Positions 1 through 8,260 of a stretch of 64,000 nt of DNA are shown here, piece after piece. A program made the translations under genes and the position numbers. Where the stretch lies: contig NZ_CP010429.1 in assembly GCF_000974425.1 (NCBI RefSeq), positions 6,868,001 to 6,932,000 of the forward strand. Reading direction: 5' to 3'. Under the pieces are notes generated by a model. That model ran no database searches and was not told the origin of the DNA. It was given only the letters and a program-made list of their open reading frames with translations. The first letter of the stretch is position 1, and each line of letters starts with the position of its first letter. This DNA is from Spirosoma radiotolerans (GTDB lineage Bacteria > Bacteroidota > Bacteroidia > Cytophagales > Spirosomataceae).

Positions 1-972
1 GGCCTCTCGCTGAAGTTTGATGGCGTAGGTCCGGTGAAAAAAATAACGACCGTATTTGATGACGTAGTTGAGTATAAAAAAACGATAAGCTTCCGGCAGA
101 AAACGAATTTCGCTTTCCGTTAGTGGAAACACGCGGTGATATTCTTGTAAGAACAGTAGAAACCGGTCTTCCATGAGCGGCCCAATGACGTAACTGAACA
201 CGGTTCGGTCGCCCGCGTTGGAAACAACCCGGCTGAAAAAGTAAAAATCCATGACCCGGTAGCTGATCCTGAACCAGTCATAATCCCAGCGGGAGTATAG
301 TTCCAGATTATCAGTAACCGAAAAATTACCAATGTTCCAGTCGACAAAGACGGGCATAGTTTCAACTGATTTGGCAACCAGTTTCTGCCGATTTTCCAGA
401 AATAACTCACACTGCCGTTTCAGTTCGTCGGTATGCATCCGGTGTTCAAACTGACCGGTTTCGGTTTCCAGTAGATCGAGCAAGTCCCAGATGTCTGAAC
501 GTAACGTTTTACTGGATTTGGGCAGCACCGGACTAACCCGCGAGCAAGCTTTATGAAAGCGGGCCACCTCCCGGCCAAGCATTCGGATGTGGTGCTCTTC
601 TAACCGACGGGGCAATTTCAACTGAATCCGAATAGGATTATAAAATACAACCCAGGCGTCTAGAAAGCCGTCTTTGTGCCGGTATGTATAGACCTGCCCG
701 TCACGAACCAGCGACTTCGCCAATACGTTCTCGAATGGATAAAGCAGGTTGTTCGCTAACGCATGAATAATCCGGTGATCTTCCAGAAACTGTTCGTAGG
801 TGCCGAAGTAAGAAAGCTTGGCAATGATGTGATCACCATCCTCAAACGTAACTCTGAAAACGTGATTAGTCGAAACCTTGGCACTTATATCTTCGATGGT
901 CTGTACCTGAACCGATCCATCAAATTCTGCCCAGGCTTTTTTTATAATAGATGAATAATCAACGAGACGCAT
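1..972 (-). CDS. APH/choline-kinase family phosphotransferase, 3' end cut by window
   Basis: The frame is open from an ATG at 970-972 to the window edge, so the C-terminus is missing. About two thirds of the way in is a Brenner-type catalytic loop, VDWNIGN, followed about 15 residues later by RWDYDWFR, which fits the Mg-binding aspartate motif of aminoglycoside/choline kinase-like folds. An N-terminal HVFRVTFEDG..IIAK stretch fits the ATP-binding lobe with its lysine. The family phosphorylates small hydroxyl or amino compounds; the substrate cannot be told from sequence. It lies 108 bases from the glutamine synthetase-like gene on the same strand. Assignment to the kinase-like superfamily is fairly secure, the substrate unknown. 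Confidence 0.7.
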   Translation of the reverse strand, partial: MRLVDYSSIIKKAWAEFDGSVQVQTIEDISAKVSTNHVFRVTFEDGDHIIAKLSYFGTYEQFLEDHRIIHALANNLLYPFENVLAKSLVRDGQVYTYRHKDGFLDAWVVFYNPIRIQLKLPRRLEEHHIRMLGREVARFHKACSRVSPVLPKSSKTLRSDIWDLLDLLETETGQFEHRMHTDELKRQCELFLENRQKLVAKSVETMPVFVDWNIGNFSVTDNLELYSRWDYDWFRISYRVMDFYFFSRVVSNAGDRTVFSYVIGPLMEDRFLLFLQEYHRVFPLTESEIRFLPEAYRFFILNYVIKYGRYFFHRTYAIKLQREA

Positions 973-993
973 ATTTGGCCGTGGATTTTTGGT

Positions 994-1077
994 ATTCAGT
1001 TTAAGGTATGCGGTTGGTTAACGCATGGGATACTAGCGAGTCAGCCAACGAAATACTGAATACTGTAAACCAAAAAC
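994..1077. repeat. Imperfect inverted repeat downstream of the glutamine synthetase-like gene
   Basis: A GGATTTTTGG..TATTCAGT arm is mirrored by ACTGAATACTGTAAACCAAA near 1052-1077, next to the stop codon at 1081. It has gaps, so it is less certain than the other hairpins here. A related TTTGGTTTACAG word recurs in the nuoI-nuoH gap (30231-30259). Confidence 0.35.
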
Positions 1078-1080
1078 CTG

Positions 1081-2454
1081 TCATATAATTTCAAAATATC
1101 GTTTCAATTCCCAGTCGCTCACCTGGCGAATGTATTGCCGCCATTCCCAGTCGCGCGTACGAGTAAAATGGTCAACAAACGCTGAACCAAACAGTTCAAC
1201 CGCTACCGACGAATTGGCCATGACCTGAGTAGCTTCAGCCAGATTTCTAGGCAAGGTGCCGTTGCTGGTGTCGGCGTACCCATTGCCAACCGAAGCCGGA
1301 ATGTCGAGAGATAGCTTATGACGGATGCCGTACAATCCTGAAGCCAGAGACGCGGCAATGGCCAGATAAGGATTTGTGTCGGCTCCTGATACCCGGTGCT
1401 CAACACGAGTATACGCTTCTTTATGGTTAAGAATGCGAAGCGCCGTTGTTCGATTGTCAATTGACCAGGTAACGGTAGTGGGTGCCCAGGCGCCCTCCAC
1501 CAGCCGTTTGTAACTGTTGATCGTCGGGGCAAACATGGGTGTAATATGAGGCAGGCAGTACAATTGACCAGCTATGAACTGGCGCATGATCTCGCTCATG
1601 TGGTTGGGAGCGGCCGGGTCATAAAACAGGTTTTTCGTCTGCTCGGGATTCCAGAGACTTTGGTGAATATGGCCGCTACAGCCCGGTAAATCAGCGTTCC
1701 ATTTTGCCATAAACGTGGCCACGATGCCATGCCGATAGGCAATTTCTTTAACTGCTGTTTTAAAGAGAGCGGCTTTGTCGGCGGCCCGAACAACTTCGTC
1801 GTGCATGATGGCGGCTTCGTAAACCCCCGGCCCGGTTTCCGTATGCAAGCCTTCCAGCGACACGTCGAACTGCGCTAGTAAATCGAACAAATCGTGGTAG
1901 AACGTACTTTCGAGCGAGGGCCGTAGAATGGAGTACCCGAACATGCCGGGCGTGAGGGGCTCCAGTTGCTGAAAGTTTTTGTCCTGCAAGCTCCTGGGTG
2001 TTTCGCGGAAATTAAACCACTCAAATTCTTGAGCGTATTCGGCATGAAAGCCCATAGCCTGACACTGACTGGCTATGCGCCGGAGCAGACTTCGCGGACA
2101 GGCAGCTAAGGCATATTGATTGGGCTGGCCGGTTGGCCCAGGGCTGAAATCAGCGACAAAGAACGGAATATTGTCTTCCCAGGGAATCTGGCGGAAAGTG
2201 GCCAGATCAAGACGAACCGGCGCATCGGGGTAACCCGAGTGCCAGCCCGTGGTTTTTCCATTGTCATAGGGTGTATCAGCCGAGTCCCATCCCCAAACTA
2301 CATCACAAAAGCCAAAACCATCGGTCAAGCCGTCCAGAAATTTCTGACGATGAATGATTTTGCCCCGCAACACGCCGTCGATATCAGTAAATGCATATTT
2401 GATTTTCGGACTGTCGCTTTGATTGATGAAGTCAATGATGTCTTGCTGATTCAT
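1081..2454 (-). CDS. Glutamine synthetase family protein (glutamate-amine ligase)
   Basis: A 457-residue protein with the whole catalytic domain of the family: EFEWF and ETGPGVYEAA metal/glutamate segments, the GCSGHIHQSL loop, and NSYKRLVEGAWAP with the ATP-binding NRTTALRI region. The family ligates ammonia or an amine to the gamma-carboxyl of glutamate using ATP in the cytoplasm. The N-terminus (YAFTDIDGVLRGK) and the lack of a regulatory adenylylation site resemble GlnA-like enzymes of the PuuA/GlnT type more than the main ammonia-assimilating GlnA, so a gamma-glutamyl-amine ligase is possible. The neighbouring phosphotransferase gives no pathway clue. Family certain, substrate open. Confidence 0.85.
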   Translation of the reverse strand: MNQQDIIDFINQSDSPKIKYAFTDIDGVLRGKIIHRQKFLDGLTDGFGFCDVVWGWDSADTPYDNGKTTGWHSGYPDAPVRLDLATFRQIPWEDNIPFFVADFSPGPTGQPNQYALAACPRSLLRRIASQCQAMGFHAEYAQEFEWFNFRETPRSLQDKNFQQLEPLTPGMFGYSILRPSLESTFYHDLFDLLAQFDVSLEGLHTETGPGVYEAAIMHDEVVRAADKAALFKTAVKEIAYRHGIVATFMAKWNADLPGCSGHIHQSLWNPEQTKNLFYDPAAPNHMSEIMRQFIAGQLYCLPHITPMFAPTINSYKRLVEGAWAPTTVTWSIDNRTTALRILNHKEAYTRVEHRVSGADTNPYLAIAASLASGLYGIRHKLSLDIPASVGNGYADTSNGTLPRNLAEATQVMANSSVAVELFGSAFVDHFTRTRDWEWRQYIRQVSDWELKRYFEII

Positions 2455-2681
2455 GAATTCCGGATGTGTAGAACTGTAGGAAATTAACGCTCCCGCAGGT
2501 CAGCAAAACCACCTGATAAGGAACCATTATAGAAAATAACGCTAAGTAGAGGTCGGCCAAAGGTACTGACATCAGCTTAAACTTTGCCCATTTCATCCCT
2601 TGTGTTTTCCGGGGGCAATTTTCATGTGGTTTTCCGAGCGTTTGCTCACAGGTGCCGCTCCGCGAAAATTACCGCGACGAG

Positions 2682-2730
2682 TAAAGTAAAGGTATCGGAC
2701 AGCCGGAGGCTGTCCGATACCTTTACTTTA
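2682..2730 (-). terminator. 23-bp perfect hairpin overlapping the nadB stop
   Basis: Arms 2682-2704 and 2708-2730 are perfectly complementary with a three-base loop (GGA). The right arm contains the last codons and stop of nadB. There is no long U-tract beyond the stem, but its base is A/T-rich. It probably ends or stabilises the nadB message; transcription from the other side would also meet it. Confidence 0.6.
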
Positions 2731-4309
2731 CATTATCCAGATTAAAGTGAAGGCCGCTATTTTCGCGACGCGCCATCGCCATTTTAATGACTAAATACGC
2801 CACTTCGATCATGTTCCGAAGCTCACAAATGGGCACCGATACTTTTGATTGCCGGTACAATTCTTCGTGCTCCAGATAAATAAGCTCAAGCCGATCCATG
2901 GCCCGTTTCAAACGCCGATTGGTTCGCACGATGCCTACATAGTTGGACATAATCGACTCCAGCTCTTTTTTCATTTCGGTGACTAACACCAGTTCTTCGG
3001 GGTGAGTCGTACCGGCGTCGTTCCAGTCAGGAATATTATCCGGTAAAATGGCCTGATCGAGGAGCTCGACGGTTTTTTCGTAGGCCCGATGGCCAAAGAC
3101 AACCGCTTCGAGCAACGAGTTTGAGGCCAGTCGGTTAGCGCCGTGCAAACCCGTGCAGGAGCATTCGCCCACCGCATACAAAAACTGAATATTTGTTTGG
3201 CCCCATTCGTTCACCCGAATGCCTCCGCAGAGGTAGTGTTGAGCCGGTACAACCGGGATGTAATCTTTCCGTAAGTCGAGCCCCAAATGGTCGCGGCAGT
3301 AAGCCGTGATGTTTGGGAAATGCTCGATAAACTTCTCATAGTCGCAGTGGGTTACGTCCAGATAAACGTGCGGATCACCGGCCTTTTTCATTTCTGAGTC
3401 GATGGCGCGAGCCACGATGTCGCGTGGAGCCAGAGAAAGGCGCGGGTCATAATTTTCCATGAAGGTTTCTCCCTTACGCGTACGAAGAATACCTCCAAAG
3501 CCACGTACGGCTTCAGAAATAAGGAAATTAGGCTTCTTGCCTGGTTCATACAGCGCCGTGGGGTGAAACTGGATAAACTCCATGTCCTTCCCAATGCCCT
3601 TGGCGCGGTAAGCCATAGCGATACCATCGCCGGTAGCAATGCTGGGATTGGTTGTATTCTGGTAGATATTGCCAATGCCACCCGTTGCCAGGAGGGTTGT
3701 TTTAGCCAGAAACAGCTCAACTTTGCCGGTTTGTGTATTCAGCACATAAGCGCCAAAACACTTGTTATCGGTGTCGTACCGATGAACCGTCTCGCCAAGC
3801 TGATGGCGGGTAATCAGTTCGACGGCGTAGAAATGAGTGAAAATTTCGATTGATTTCAGGGAGTTCGCTTTTTCGAGCAAAGCGCGCTCAATTTCAGCCC
3901 CGGTGATGTCTTTGAAATGAAGAATTCGAAAGTCGGAGTGGCCACCTTCTTTGGCCAGGTCATATTCATCGCCATCATGTTCTTTATCGAAGCGCGTGCC
4001 GTAGCTAATCAGCTCCTGAATACGGCCGGGGCCCTCATTGACCACAATCTCAACAATGTGCCGGTCACTCAGGAAATCGCCCGCCACCATTGTGTCTTCG
4101 ATATGCTTTTCGAACGAATCGTCCTCCGACCATACAGCCGCAATGCCACCCTGGGCGTATTTGGTGTTGGTTTCGTCGGCCTGCACTTTCGTTATGACGC
4201 CGATGCGGATATCCTGTTGCAACTTCTCAAAGTGCATGGCCAGTTTAGTGGCATAACTCAGGCCCGCAATACCGGAGCCAATAACTAGAAAATCGAATTG
4301 ATGGGGCAT
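2723..4309 (-). CDS. nadB: L-aspartate oxidase
   Basis: A 528-residue flavoprotein that oxidises L-aspartate to iminoaspartate, the first step of de novo NAD synthesis, in the cytoplasm. It opens with the FAD dinucleotide motif VIGSGIAGLSYATKL, followed by the family signature YAQGGIAAVWSEDDSFEKH, the active-site region EFIQFHPTAL, and RGFGGILRT. The C-terminal helical domain is present, so length is normal. The partner nadA lies upstream on the same strand but 456 bases away, separated by a decayed antitoxin region. Recognition as NadB rather than a succinate dehydrogenase flavoprotein rests on the soluble layout and the nadA neighbour. Confidence 0.95.
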   Translation of the reverse strand: MPHQFDFLVIGSGIAGLSYATKLAMHFEKLQQDIRIGVITKVQADETNTKYAQGGIAAVWSEDDSFEKHIEDTMVAGDFLSDRHIVEIVVNEGPGRIQELISYGTRFDKEHDGDEYDLAKEGGHSDFRILHFKDITGAEIERALLEKANSLKSIEIFTHFYAVELITRHQLGETVHRYDTDNKCFGAYVLNTQTGKVELFLAKTTLLATGGIGNIYQNTTNPSIATGDGIAMAYRAKGIGKDMEFIQFHPTALYEPGKKPNFLISEAVRGFGGILRTRKGETFMENYDPRLSLAPRDIVARAIDSEMKKAGDPHVYLDVTHCDYEKFIEHFPNITAYCRDHLGLDLRKDYIPVVPAQHYLCGGIRVNEWGQTNIQFLYAVGECSCTGLHGANRLASNSLLEAVVFGHRAYEKTVELLDQAILPDNIPDWNDAGTTHPEELVLVTEMKKELESIMSNYVGIVRTNRRLKRAMDRLELIYLEHEELYRQSKVSVPICELRNMIEVAYLVIKMAMARRENSGLHFNLDNVK

Positions 4310-4412
4310 TGATTAATTCAAAGTAAGTCAGCATTCTTAAGCCGACGTTTTAACTTTTTGTCTGTGATTGTGTCAGCTTCACTTTATCGTAAATAAAAGA
4401 AACACAGTTTCT

Positions 4413-4505
4413 TCAATAATCTTTCTTCATCTTCATGCGCTTCATCAATTGCGTTACAAGCTGTAACTCTTCCTGATCAAGAGGGTGTATGATTACATTC
4501 TGCAT
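4413..4505 (-). pseudogene. 30-codon antitoxin-like fragment
   Basis: A short ORF (start 4503-4505, TGA stop 4413-4415) encodes MQNVIIHPLDQEELQLVTQL and ends in a lysine/methionine-rich tail. The 'HP.D.EEL..V..L.K..K' pattern resembles the small antitoxin-type proteins common in Bacteroidota, which are usually about 60-90 residues, so this looks truncated. The frame continues beyond the stop for some 20 codons. It lies 12 bases after a clear DUF433 pseudogene. The family resemblance is from memory of pattern only. Confidence 0.35.
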
Positions 4506-4517
4506 TGAATAAAGCTA

Positions 4518-4731
4518 TTAAAATACGATTTCGGTTTTCACTGTTTCTGAAGCAAACAGTAAGCAGGCATACATTGCTTCTTCCGTCACACGAGGATATT
4601 AGATTAACAACTGAGCTATCGTTTCGCCATTCCCCAACTTTTCCAAAACTAAGTCAACCGGGACGCGGGTACCCTTGATAACAGGCTTACATGATGGTTG
4701 GGTCTGATATAAGGTAAGCTTGCCAGTTCAT
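4518..4731 (-). pseudogene. DUF433-family antitoxin pseudogene
   Basis: Starting at 4729-4731 the minus strand reads MNWQAYLISDPTIM, then meets a stop (TAA). In the next frame the classic DUF433 body continues: KPVIKGTRVPVDLVLEKLGN, GETIAQLLI, then a second stop in place of the expected serine, then YPRVTEEAMYACLLFASET and a final stop at 4518-4520. So there is one frameshift (a base lost in the usual HGKPVI segment) and one nonsense codon. DUF433 proteins are usually antitoxins paired with a PIN-like DUF5615 toxin; no such toxin is visible. The match to the family's core motif is strong, so this is a real but dead gene. Confidence 0.75.
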
Positions 4732-4765
4732 ACGTTTATTAGCAATTGGCTTGGATTTAGTGTCC

Positions 4766-5755
4766 TTATTTGCTCAACTCCAGCATACGTGCCACCGATT
4801 CGTACGCTTTCAGACGCACGTCTTCCGGTACAATGATTTCCGGCTGTTCGTAGAGCATGGCGTTATAGACCTTTTCCATCGTGTTCATCTTCATGTACGG
4901 ACACTCCGAGCAGGCGCAGGTGTTGTTTTGGCTGGCTGGGGCCGGAATGATCTTTTTGTGCGGTACGGCTTCCTTCATTTTGTGCAGAATGCCCGCTTCA
5001 GTACCCACAATAAACGTTTGCTCCGGACTGTCGACCACGTATTTAAGTAACGCCGTTGTCGAGCCCACAAAGTCAGCTTCACTCAGAATATGCTCCTGAC
5101 ACTCGGGGTGAGCAATGAACTTCGCTTCCGGGTAGTCAGTTCGGAGCTTGTGCAGCTTCTCCAGCGAAATGTCGATGTGAACAATGCAGGCACCATCCCA
5201 AAGGACCATGTCACGACCCGTTTTCTTCGATACGAAACGACCAAGGTTGGCATCGGGCGCGAAAATAATTTTCTGATCTTTAGGCAGGCTCTCAACAATT
5301 TTCAGCGCGTTGGACGAGGTGACGATAATATCAGACAGCGCCTTTATTTCGGCCGAACAATTGATGTATGACAGCACAATATGGTCGGGGTACTGCGCCT
5401 TAAATTCGGCAAACTTATCGGCCGGGGCCGAGTCGGCGAGTGAGCAACCCGCGTTAAGATCAGGAATAACGACTTTTTTCTCCGGCGATAGTACTTTAGC
5501 CGTTTCGCCCATGAAGTGTACACCACAAAACACAATCATGTCGGCGGGTGTAGCGGCTGCCTGCTGCGATAAACCAAGGCTATCACCAATATAATCGGCA
5601 ATATCCTGAATAGCCCCATCGACGTAATAGTGAGCCAGAATAACCGCATTCTTTTCTTTCTTAAGCCGATTAATTTCGGCTACTAAATCTATGTCTTCGG
5701 CAACGGGTTTGTTGACGTAGCCGACGCGTTGAACTTCTTCCAGTAGTGCTTCCAT
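4766..5755 (-). CDS. nadA: Quinolinate synthase
   Basis: A 329-residue [4Fe-4S] enzyme that condenses iminoaspartate with dihydroxyacetone phosphate to quinolinate, following NadB. Family motifs are in order: ILAHYYVDGAIQDIADYIGD, VFCGVHFMGETAKVLSP (first cluster Cys), LSYINCSAEIKA, APDANLGRFV, HPECQEHI (second Cys) and the C-terminal ACSECPYMKMNTMEK (third Cys). Its start is at 5753-5755, with a divergent reductase gene 265 bases away. The nadC gene is not in the window. Confidence 0.96.
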   Translation of the reverse strand: MEALLEEVQRVGYVNKPVAEDIDLVAEINRLKKEKNAVILAHYYVDGAIQDIADYIGDSLGLSQQAAATPADMIVFCGVHFMGETAKVLSPEKKVVIPDLNAGCSLADSAPADKFAEFKAQYPDHIVLSYINCSAEIKALSDIIVTSSNALKIVESLPKDQKIIFAPDANLGRFVSKKTGRDMVLWDGACIVHIDISLEKLHKLRTDYPEAKFIAHPECQEHILSEADFVGSTTALLKYVVDSPEQTFIVGTEAGILHKMKEAVPHKKIIPAPASQNNTCACSECPYMKMNTMEKVYNAMLYEQPEIIVPEDVRLKAYESVARMLELSK

Positions 5756-6020
5756 TAGTGGTGTTAAAGGCGATTTTTATACTAAACAACGAATCATGAT
5801 AAAAGGTCACGCTATCAGCGACAACACCTACTGATTCTGTCAATGCTTAATCTGGTGTGATCAACGCGCTGGCTACAAACATTACGTCGCTACGCGAATA
5901 ACCCACAACCTGTTTAATATATGAAAATGTTACCGGCGACGGGGCGAATTTCACGAAATCAGTCGGGCTTTCAAACAAAGGATAACATTTGGTTAGTTTT
6001 GGCATAAAGCAGCCCTGTTC

Positions 6021-7076
6021 ATGACCGACGACCTTCTTCAACTTCGCATTGTTCGTATTCATTCAGAGACGTCAGATGCCAAAAGCTACTTTCTTGAGCC
6101 TGTCGACGGCCGGCCAGCTCGGCATCGGGCCGGCCAGTTTCTGACACTCCTTCTTCAGCATAACGGGCATGAAGTTCGGCGGTCGTACTCACTCAGCTCA
6201 GCGGCAAACGAGGGGCTACGCCTGACAATTAAGCGAATTCAGAACGGAGAGGTCTCTCGCTATTTGCTCGATACGTTGCAGGTCGGGGATGTGTTGACAA
6301 GTCTGCATCCGGCAGGACGGTTTGTTCTTGATGAGAATCTGTCGGGCGATCTGGTCATGATAGGGGCTGGAAGCGGTATAACCCCTTTATTTGCTATGAT
6401 CAAGCAGGTCTTATGGACAGAACCGCACCGACGAGTAACGCTGCTGTATAGCAATTCTAGCGAACGAACCATTATTTTTCGGGAAGAGCTTGCTGATCTT
6501 CAGCGCCAGTACCCAGACCGCTTTCGCTTGTTGCATCTGTTGAGCAATCCTTCCGACGACTGGACGGGCCTTCGCGGACGATTAAACAATGTCATGCTCG
6601 AGCGATTATTACCCAATTTGGTCGGTGCATCGGATCGGCAAACGCTTGGTTTCTGCACGTGCGGGCCGGCCGACTACATGCGGATGATTCAATTCACGAT
6701 TGTTTTCAGTGGGTTTCGCCCTGATCAGATCCGGCGGGAAAATTTTGTCATTGAACCAGTGGTTTTAACGCCACCCCCCCTCATTGCCCAGGACCGGACG
6801 GTGTTACTTCGCATTCGGCAACGTGAAGCCGAAACCCGTGAGGTCGACATTCAGGTGCCAGCCTATAAATCTATTTTACAGGCAGCGCTGGATGAAGGCA
6901 TTGCGTTGCCCTACAGTTGCCGGGGTGGCCGCTGTTCGACCTGCATAGCCCGTTGCCAGTCAGGGAGCGTCCACATGACCATCAACGACGTATTGACCGA
7001 GCGCGACCTCCGCGAAGGCTGGGTGCTTACCTGCACCGGCTACCCGGAAAGTGATGGGGTTGTGATTGAGGTGTAA
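6021..7076 (+). CDS. PaaE-like ferredoxin-NAD(P)H oxidoreductase with C-terminal [2Fe-2S] domain
   Basis: 351 residues in three modules: an FAD-binding barrel (RRSYSLSSAANEGL, GEVSRYLLDTL), a NAD(P)H-binding domain (GAGSGITPLFAMIKQVL, CTCGPADYM), and a plant-type [2Fe-2S] domain at about 270-351 with the cluster motif CRGGRCSTCIARC and a later Cys (LTCTGYP). This is the order seen in PaaE and HcaD/class IA-like reductases that feed electrons to an oxygenase. None of the phenylacetyl-CoA oxygenase subunits paaABCD is nearby, so its redox partner is unknown and I give no gene symbol. It is monocistronic, convergent with udk. Confidence 0.85.
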   Translation: MTDDLLQLRIVRIHSETSDAKSYFLEPVDGRPARHRAGQFLTLLLQHNGHEVRRSYSLSSAANEGLRLTIKRIQNGEVSRYLLDTLQVGDVLTSLHPAGRFVLDENLSGDLVMIGAGSGITPLFAMIKQVLWTEPHRRVTLLYSNSSERTIIFREELADLQRQYPDRFRLLHLLSNPSDDWTGLRGRLNNVMLERLLPNLVGASDRQTLGFCTCGPADYMRMIQFTIVFSGFRPDQIRRENFVIEPVVLTPPPLIAQDRTVLLRIRQREAETREVDIQVPAYKSILQAALDEGIALPYSCRGGRCSTCIARCQSGSVHMTINDVLTERDLREGWVLTCTGYPESDGVVIEV

Positions 7077-7078
7077 TG

Positions 7079-7195
7079 TAACGCGGTGGCTCGGCATTTC
7101 AACATCCTGTCCGTGAAGTAACGTAAAGGTTGTTAGCTCTATCGGCTAGGTGTTACTGTGCAGACAGGATGTCGGAATGCCGAGCCATCGCGTTA
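7079..7195. terminator. Large hairpin between convergent reductase and udk genes
   Basis: Arms 7079-7111 and 7163-7195 pair over 33 positions with three mismatches. The 51-base loop itself contains AGTAAC/GTTACT. The stem touches the reductase stop on the left and includes the udk stop on the right, so it can act as a bidirectional terminator. Confidence 0.65.
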
Positions 7196-7810
7196 TACTT
7201 TCGTTTTCAAAAACTCAATAACAACATTCAGCCCTTTCTGGTAGTGATTATTATTAGGGATTACAATGTCGGCTTCGGCGCGGTAGGGTTTGATAAATTG
7301 CCGGTAAGTGGGCTTAACATGATATTTCCAGCGGTACATCACATCGTCAAGGTCATAGCCACGTTCTTCGGCATCCCGTTTCACGCGCCGTTCGAGCTTA
7401 ATGCTGTTTTTAGCGTCGATAAATATTTTCAAATCCATCTGGTCAGCCAGTTCCCGGAAGTGAAAAACGAAGATGCCTTCAACAATAATGATGGGCGCGG
7501 GCTGAAACGTCAGCATCCTCGGAACGATATTCGGGTTGTTAAAGGTGTATTCCTTCTGCATTACGGTTTCGCCTTTACGGAGCTGACCGATATGTTTTGC
7601 GTAGAGGTGATGATCAATCGTTTCAGGTAAATCGAAATTATGAATTCCCTGGTCGTCTACCGGAATTACGTCACGGCTGAGGTAATAATTGTCCTGCGAA
7701 ATCAAGCAGATCTGATCACTGCTAAAGGCATTAAGGACACCTCTTAAAAAGGAGGTTTTTCCTGAAGCACTGCCGCCGGTGATGCCGACAATAAACGGTT
7801 TGGTGGTCAT
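7193..7810 (-). CDS. udk: Uridine kinase
   Basis: The protein of 205 residues starts MTTKPFIVGITGGSASGKTS, with the P-loop right at the N-terminus as in the family; an upstream in-frame ATG at 7858 would add an unlikely 16-residue tail and overlap the atpC terminator. Further motifs are ISQDNYYLS, NFDLPETIDH, and the lid region RRVKRDAEERGYDLDDVMYR. It phosphorylates uridine and cytidine for pyrimidine salvage in the cytoplasm. It follows atpC on the same strand but a terminator lies between them. Confidence 0.93.
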   Translation of the reverse strand: MTTKPFIVGITGGSASGKTSFLRGVLNAFSSDQICLISQDNYYLSRDVIPVDDQGIHNFDLPETIDHHLYAKHIGQLRKGETVMQKEYTFNNPNIVPRMLTFQPAPIIIVEGIFVFHFRELADQMDLKIFIDAKNSIKLERRVKRDAEERGYDLDDVMYRWKYHVKPTYRQFIKPYRAEADIVIPNNNHYQKGLNVVIEFLKTKV

Positions 7811-7862
7811 GTTTTCGTCAAGACTAAATAGCAAAGATAACAGGAGATGGACTGTCAATAAA

Positions 7863-7897
7863 AAAAGCGGTCCACTTGGGTAAAGTGAATCGCTTTT
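7863..7897 (-). terminator. Intrinsic terminator of atpC
   Basis: AAAAGCGGTCCACTT pairs, with small mismatches, with AAAGTGAATCGCTTTT across a short loop. Reading the minus strand, the stem is followed by a run of T residues. It lies 20 bases beyond the atpC stop. Confidence 0.75.
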
Positions 7898-7917
7898 AAG
7901 GCAAAAAGAGATATTGG

Positions 7918-8163
7918 TTAGAGTACGATCGCTTCGGCAAGCACAAGTACTTTATTCTGAAGTACTTCGACAACGCCACCGTCCACTGTGAAGGTTTGCT
8001 GACCCGAAGCCGTTTGTACGACAATTTGTCCCTTATCGAGGGTACTAACCAAGGGCGCGTGGTTATTCAGAACCTGAAACTGGCCCTGAGTACCCGGAAA
8101 TGTAACGGCATTGGCCTCTCCAGAAAAAACCTTACGGTCGGGCGTAATAATGTCTACTGTCAT
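7918..8163 (-). CDS. atpC: ATP synthase F1 epsilon subunit
   Basis: About 81 residues, MTVDIITPDRKVFSGEANAV through NHAPLVSTLDKGQIVV to a short beta-barrel end. This is the N-terminal beta-sandwich of the epsilon subunit; the C-terminal helical pair is absent, as in several Bacteroidota. A longer reading from 8238 would run through a hairpin and has no family support. Unusually it does not directly follow atpD: a secreted protein gene lies between them, and a 22-bp hairpin sits just in front of this start. Confidence 0.9.
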   Translation of the reverse strand: MTVDIITPDRKVFSGEANAVTFPGTQGQFQVLNNHAPLVSTLDKGQIVVQTASGQQTFTVDGGVVEVLQNKVLVLAEAIVL

Positions 8164-8178
8164 ACGGGAAAGATGTAT

Positions 8179-8257
8179 GATGTATGCTATATGATGTATG
8201 TTATATGATGTCGGTCGAACACGCTCGTCATACAGCATACATCATATAGCATACATC
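8179..8257 (-). repeat. 22-bp perfect hairpin upstream of atpC
   Basis: Arms 8179-8200 and 8236-8257 are perfect complements, with a 35-base loop. The arms are built from repeated ATGTATG/CTATATG words, so slippage may have formed them. The hairpin fills the gap between the secreted-protein stop at 8261 and the atpC start at 8163. It could terminate the first message or shape atpC translation. Confidence 0.6.
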
Positions 8258-8260
8258 TTT

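Noticed and set aside
3917..4288. 123-codon plus-strand frame opposite nadB
   Set aside because: Shadow of the nadB reading frame; no independent support.
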